From an uncultured Bacteroidota bacterium (GTDB taxonomy: Bacteria; Bacteroidota; Bacteroidia; Chitinophagales; Chitinophagaceae), in NCBI GenBank assembly GCA_946479055.1, contig CAMLEX010000255.1, positions 1-7,082 on the forward strand: a stretch of 7,082 nt of DNA. The letters are read 5' to 3'. Shown here piece after piece: positions 5,208 to 7,082 of this stretch; position 1 is the stretch's first letter; the number at the start of each line of letters is the position of its first letter. The notes below the pieces were generated by a model, which was not told the origin of the DNA, searched no databases, and saw only the letters and a list, made by a program, of their open reading frames with translations. The translations under genes and the position numbers were made by a program.

Positions 5208-7082
5208 ATGAAAATATTCAGAAATACAAAACCTGTTTATTATTATAAGGTCTCTTCTACAATATTGCTAATTATTAACCTGGTGCTACTATCGAATTTG
5301 AGTTTTGGCCAGGCACAGGATAGTCTCTTGTCATCTCACTCATTAAAAAAATTAAGCCTTGAGGAATTGATGAATATTGAAGTGACTTCGGTTTCAAAAC
5401 GACCTGAGAAGTTGAATGAAGTTGCTTCTGCCATCCAGGTTATTACACAAAAAGATATTCGAAGCTCAGGAGCAAAAACACTTGCAGAGGCTTTGCGGTT
5501 GGCCTCCAACTTACAAGTGGCACAGGTTAACTCCAGCCAATGGGCGATAAGCTCCCGTGGATTCAATAATGTTCTCGCAAATAAGTTATTGGTACTTATT
5601 GACGGACGTACCATATATACACCGCTATATGCAGGAGTGTTCTGGGACGTGCAAAATCTTTTGCTGGAAGATGTGGATCGCATAGAAGTTATCAGCGGCC
5701 CCGGTGGAACATTATGGGGAGCAAATGCTGTTAATGGTGTGATCAATATAATTACAAAGAGCTCCAGCGAAACAAAAGGATTATTTGCTGAAGCTGCTTT
5801 AGGCAACAATCTTCCTGGTTTGGGAAGCTTACGTTACGGGGGGAAACTTGGCAATGATCTTTCTTACCGCATTTATGGAACAGGATTTAAAATGGGTAGT
5901 ACGCTTGACACCAATGGTATTAAGGCAAATGATGAATGGACAATGTTCAAAGGTGGTTTTCGATTTGATTGGGATGCGTCCCAAAAAGATAAGCTAAGTA
6001 TGCAGGTAAATATTTATGGTGGTAAACCTAATCCTGATGCTGTTGATACAGCTGTTATTGCAAGAGGTGACAATATTGTAGCCCGATGGAATCATATAAT
6101 TTCCGGGAAATCCGATTTTCAGTTGCAGGCGTATTACGATCATACATGGCGTGACTTTGGCAACGGGTTTACTGAAGATCTGAAAACATATGATATAGAT
6201 TGGCAAAACCGTTATCAGATCGGCTGGCGCCATGAATTGACATATGGGCTTGGTTTTCGCATGATGGAACATAAGGTTACAAACCTTCAATTATTCGCCT
6301 TTCTTCCGGAACGCAGGACACTATATCTTTATAATGCATTTATACAGGATAAAATTACGTTGGTCGATGATCGTTTGCATCTGACAATCGGGTCAAAGAT
6401 TGAACATAACAGTTATACCGGTTTTGAATACCAGCCTAATGCTCGCCTTACCCTGGCACCCCAAAAAAACCAAACTATATGGGCCGCTGTTTCCCGGGCA
6501 GTCAGAACACCTGCCCGTATTGACCGTGATTTCTTTTTATATTTAGCTCCGAATATTCCTTTAATAGCAGGTAATGATAGGTTTGTATCTGAAAAAATGG
6601 TAGCTTATGAATTAGGCTGGCGTTTACAACCGTTGAAAAATCTTTCCATTTCTTTAGCAACATTCTATAACATTTATGACAATATACGAAGTGCAGAACC
6701 CGGACCTCCGCCATTTAATATTCCCATAACCTTTGGTAACGGAGTTAAAGGGGAGACGTATGGAATTGAACTATCTGCCACTTATCAATTGAACAATTGG
6801 TGGAATCTTCGGGGAGGATACACTTTTTTGAAAAAAGAATTGTCAGTGAAAGGCGATAGCAAAGACATGAATAAAGGAACTGCTGAAAGCAATGATCCGG
6901 AACACCAGTTTCTCATTCAATCTACCATGGACCTTTCCGGGGGAATAGAATTAGGAACTGTTATCCGCTATATTGATAAATTGCCAAAACCTAATGTGCC
7001 GGACTATGTGGGATTAGATTTACGGATCGGATGGAAGCTAGCGAAAGTCCTGGAGTTAAATATAGTTGGACAGAATTTATTG
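5208..7082 (+). CDS. TonB-dependent outer-membrane receptor, classical plug/barrel type (3' end outside window)
   Basis: The frame is open from the ATG for 625 codons to the window edge. A signal peptide (hydrophobic core about 18-30, LSFGQAQ near the likely cleavage site at 34-36) is followed by LSLEELMNIEVTSVSKR (49-65), then a plug domain at about 68-184. The plug contains SSRGFNN (115-121), LLVLIDGRTIY (127-137) and IEVISGPGGTLWGANAVNG (159-177), then INIITK. The rest is beta-barrel, and the last visible residues (VGQNLL) match the penultimate strand, so roughly 30-50 residues are missing. The protein lacks the carboxypeptidase-like N-terminal extension of SusC and no SusD partner lies beside it, so it belongs to the vitamin/siderophore-like class of receptors rather than the glycan class. 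The 'LSLEELMNIEVTSVSK' opening is shared with receptors that in other bacteria often sit beside YfiR-like (DUF4154) and sensor-kinase genes. The substrate is not predictable. No frameshift or odd composition is seen. Confidence 0.93.
   Translation, partial: MKIFRNTKPVYYYKVSSTILLIINLVLLSNLSFGQAQDSLLSSHSLKKLSLEELMNIEVTSVSKRPEKLNEVASAIQVITQKDIRSSGAKTLAEALRLASNLQVAQVNSSQWAISSRGFNNVLANKLLVLIDGRTIYTPLYAGVFWDVQNLLLEDVDRIEVISGPGGTLWGANAVNGVINIITKSSSETKGLFAEAALGNNLPGLGSLRYGGKLGNDLSYRIYGTGFKMGSTLDTNGIKANDEWTMFKGGFRFDWDASQKDKLSMQVNIYGGKPNPDAVDTAVIARGDNIVARWNHIISGKSDFQLQAYYDHTWRDFGNGFTEDLKTYDIDWQNRYQIGWRHELTYGLGFRMMEHKVTNLQLFAFLPERRTLYLYNAFIQDKITLVDDRLHLTIGSKIEHNSYTGFEYQPNARLTLAPQKNQTIWAAVSRAVRTPARIDRDFFLYLAPNIPLIAGNDRFVSEKMVAYELGWRLQPLKNLSISLATFYNIYDNIRSAEPGPPPFNIPITFGNGVKGETYGIELSATYQLNNWWNLRGGYTFLKKELSVKGDSKDMNKGTAESNDPEHQFLIQSTMDLSGGIELGTVIRYIDKLPKPNVPDYVGLDLRIGWKLAKVLELNIVGQNLL

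Noticed and set aside
5336..5809. A 157-codon open frame on the minus strand
   Set aside because: It lies fully inside the plug-encoding part of the TonB receptor, whose conserved motifs prove the + strand frame. The minus-strand product has no recognisable domain.

Overview
The window looks like a chromosomal segment of a Bacteroidota bacterium. The evidence is a SusC/SusD pair, several lipoproteins with short lipobox signals, an AT-rich genome, and start codons without clear Shine-Dalgarno sequences. The protein style (Cys-Lys-Lys after the lipobox, SusC/SusD subtype) suggests Chitinophagaceae or another Chitinophagales/Sphingobacteriales member; this family-level placement is inference. 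All recognisable genes are on the + strand.

Region 1 (1-3380) is the 3' part of a polysaccharide-utilisation-type operon. It holds the C-terminal 390 residues of a SusC-like TonB-dependent transporter, a complete SusD/RagB substrate-binding lipoprotein 11 bp later, and a small F5/8 type C (discoidin/CBM32-like) lipoprotein 30 bp after that. A strong intrinsic terminator closes it. Together these would form an outer-membrane glycan uptake unit: SusD is the lid, SusC the barrel, and the discoidin-like lipoprotein an accessory surface glycan-binding protein. No glycoside hydrolase, sensor or sigma/anti-sigma gene lies in the window, so the substrate cannot be named.

Region 2 (3418-4815) is a single lipoprotein gene with a proline-rich linker and a DUF5077 plus DUF3472 architecture. 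It starts only 38 bp after the first terminator and is closed by its own terminator. It is probably functionally linked to the SusCD operon, but its transcription is separate or depends on read-through.

Region 3 (4816-7082) starts with about 250 bp of AT-rich intergenic DNA, followed by a possible 40-residue single-pass membrane peptide. Then comes a second, non-SusC TonB-dependent receptor of the classical plug-plus-barrel type, cut by the window end after 625 codons. It is likely a new transcription unit, unrelated to the glycan locus.

Nothing clearly undescribed was found: no CRISPR array, mobile element, RNA gene, phage or defence system is visible. The least explained items are the DUF3472 lipoprotein, the terminator directly in front of it, and the small ORF leading the second receptor.
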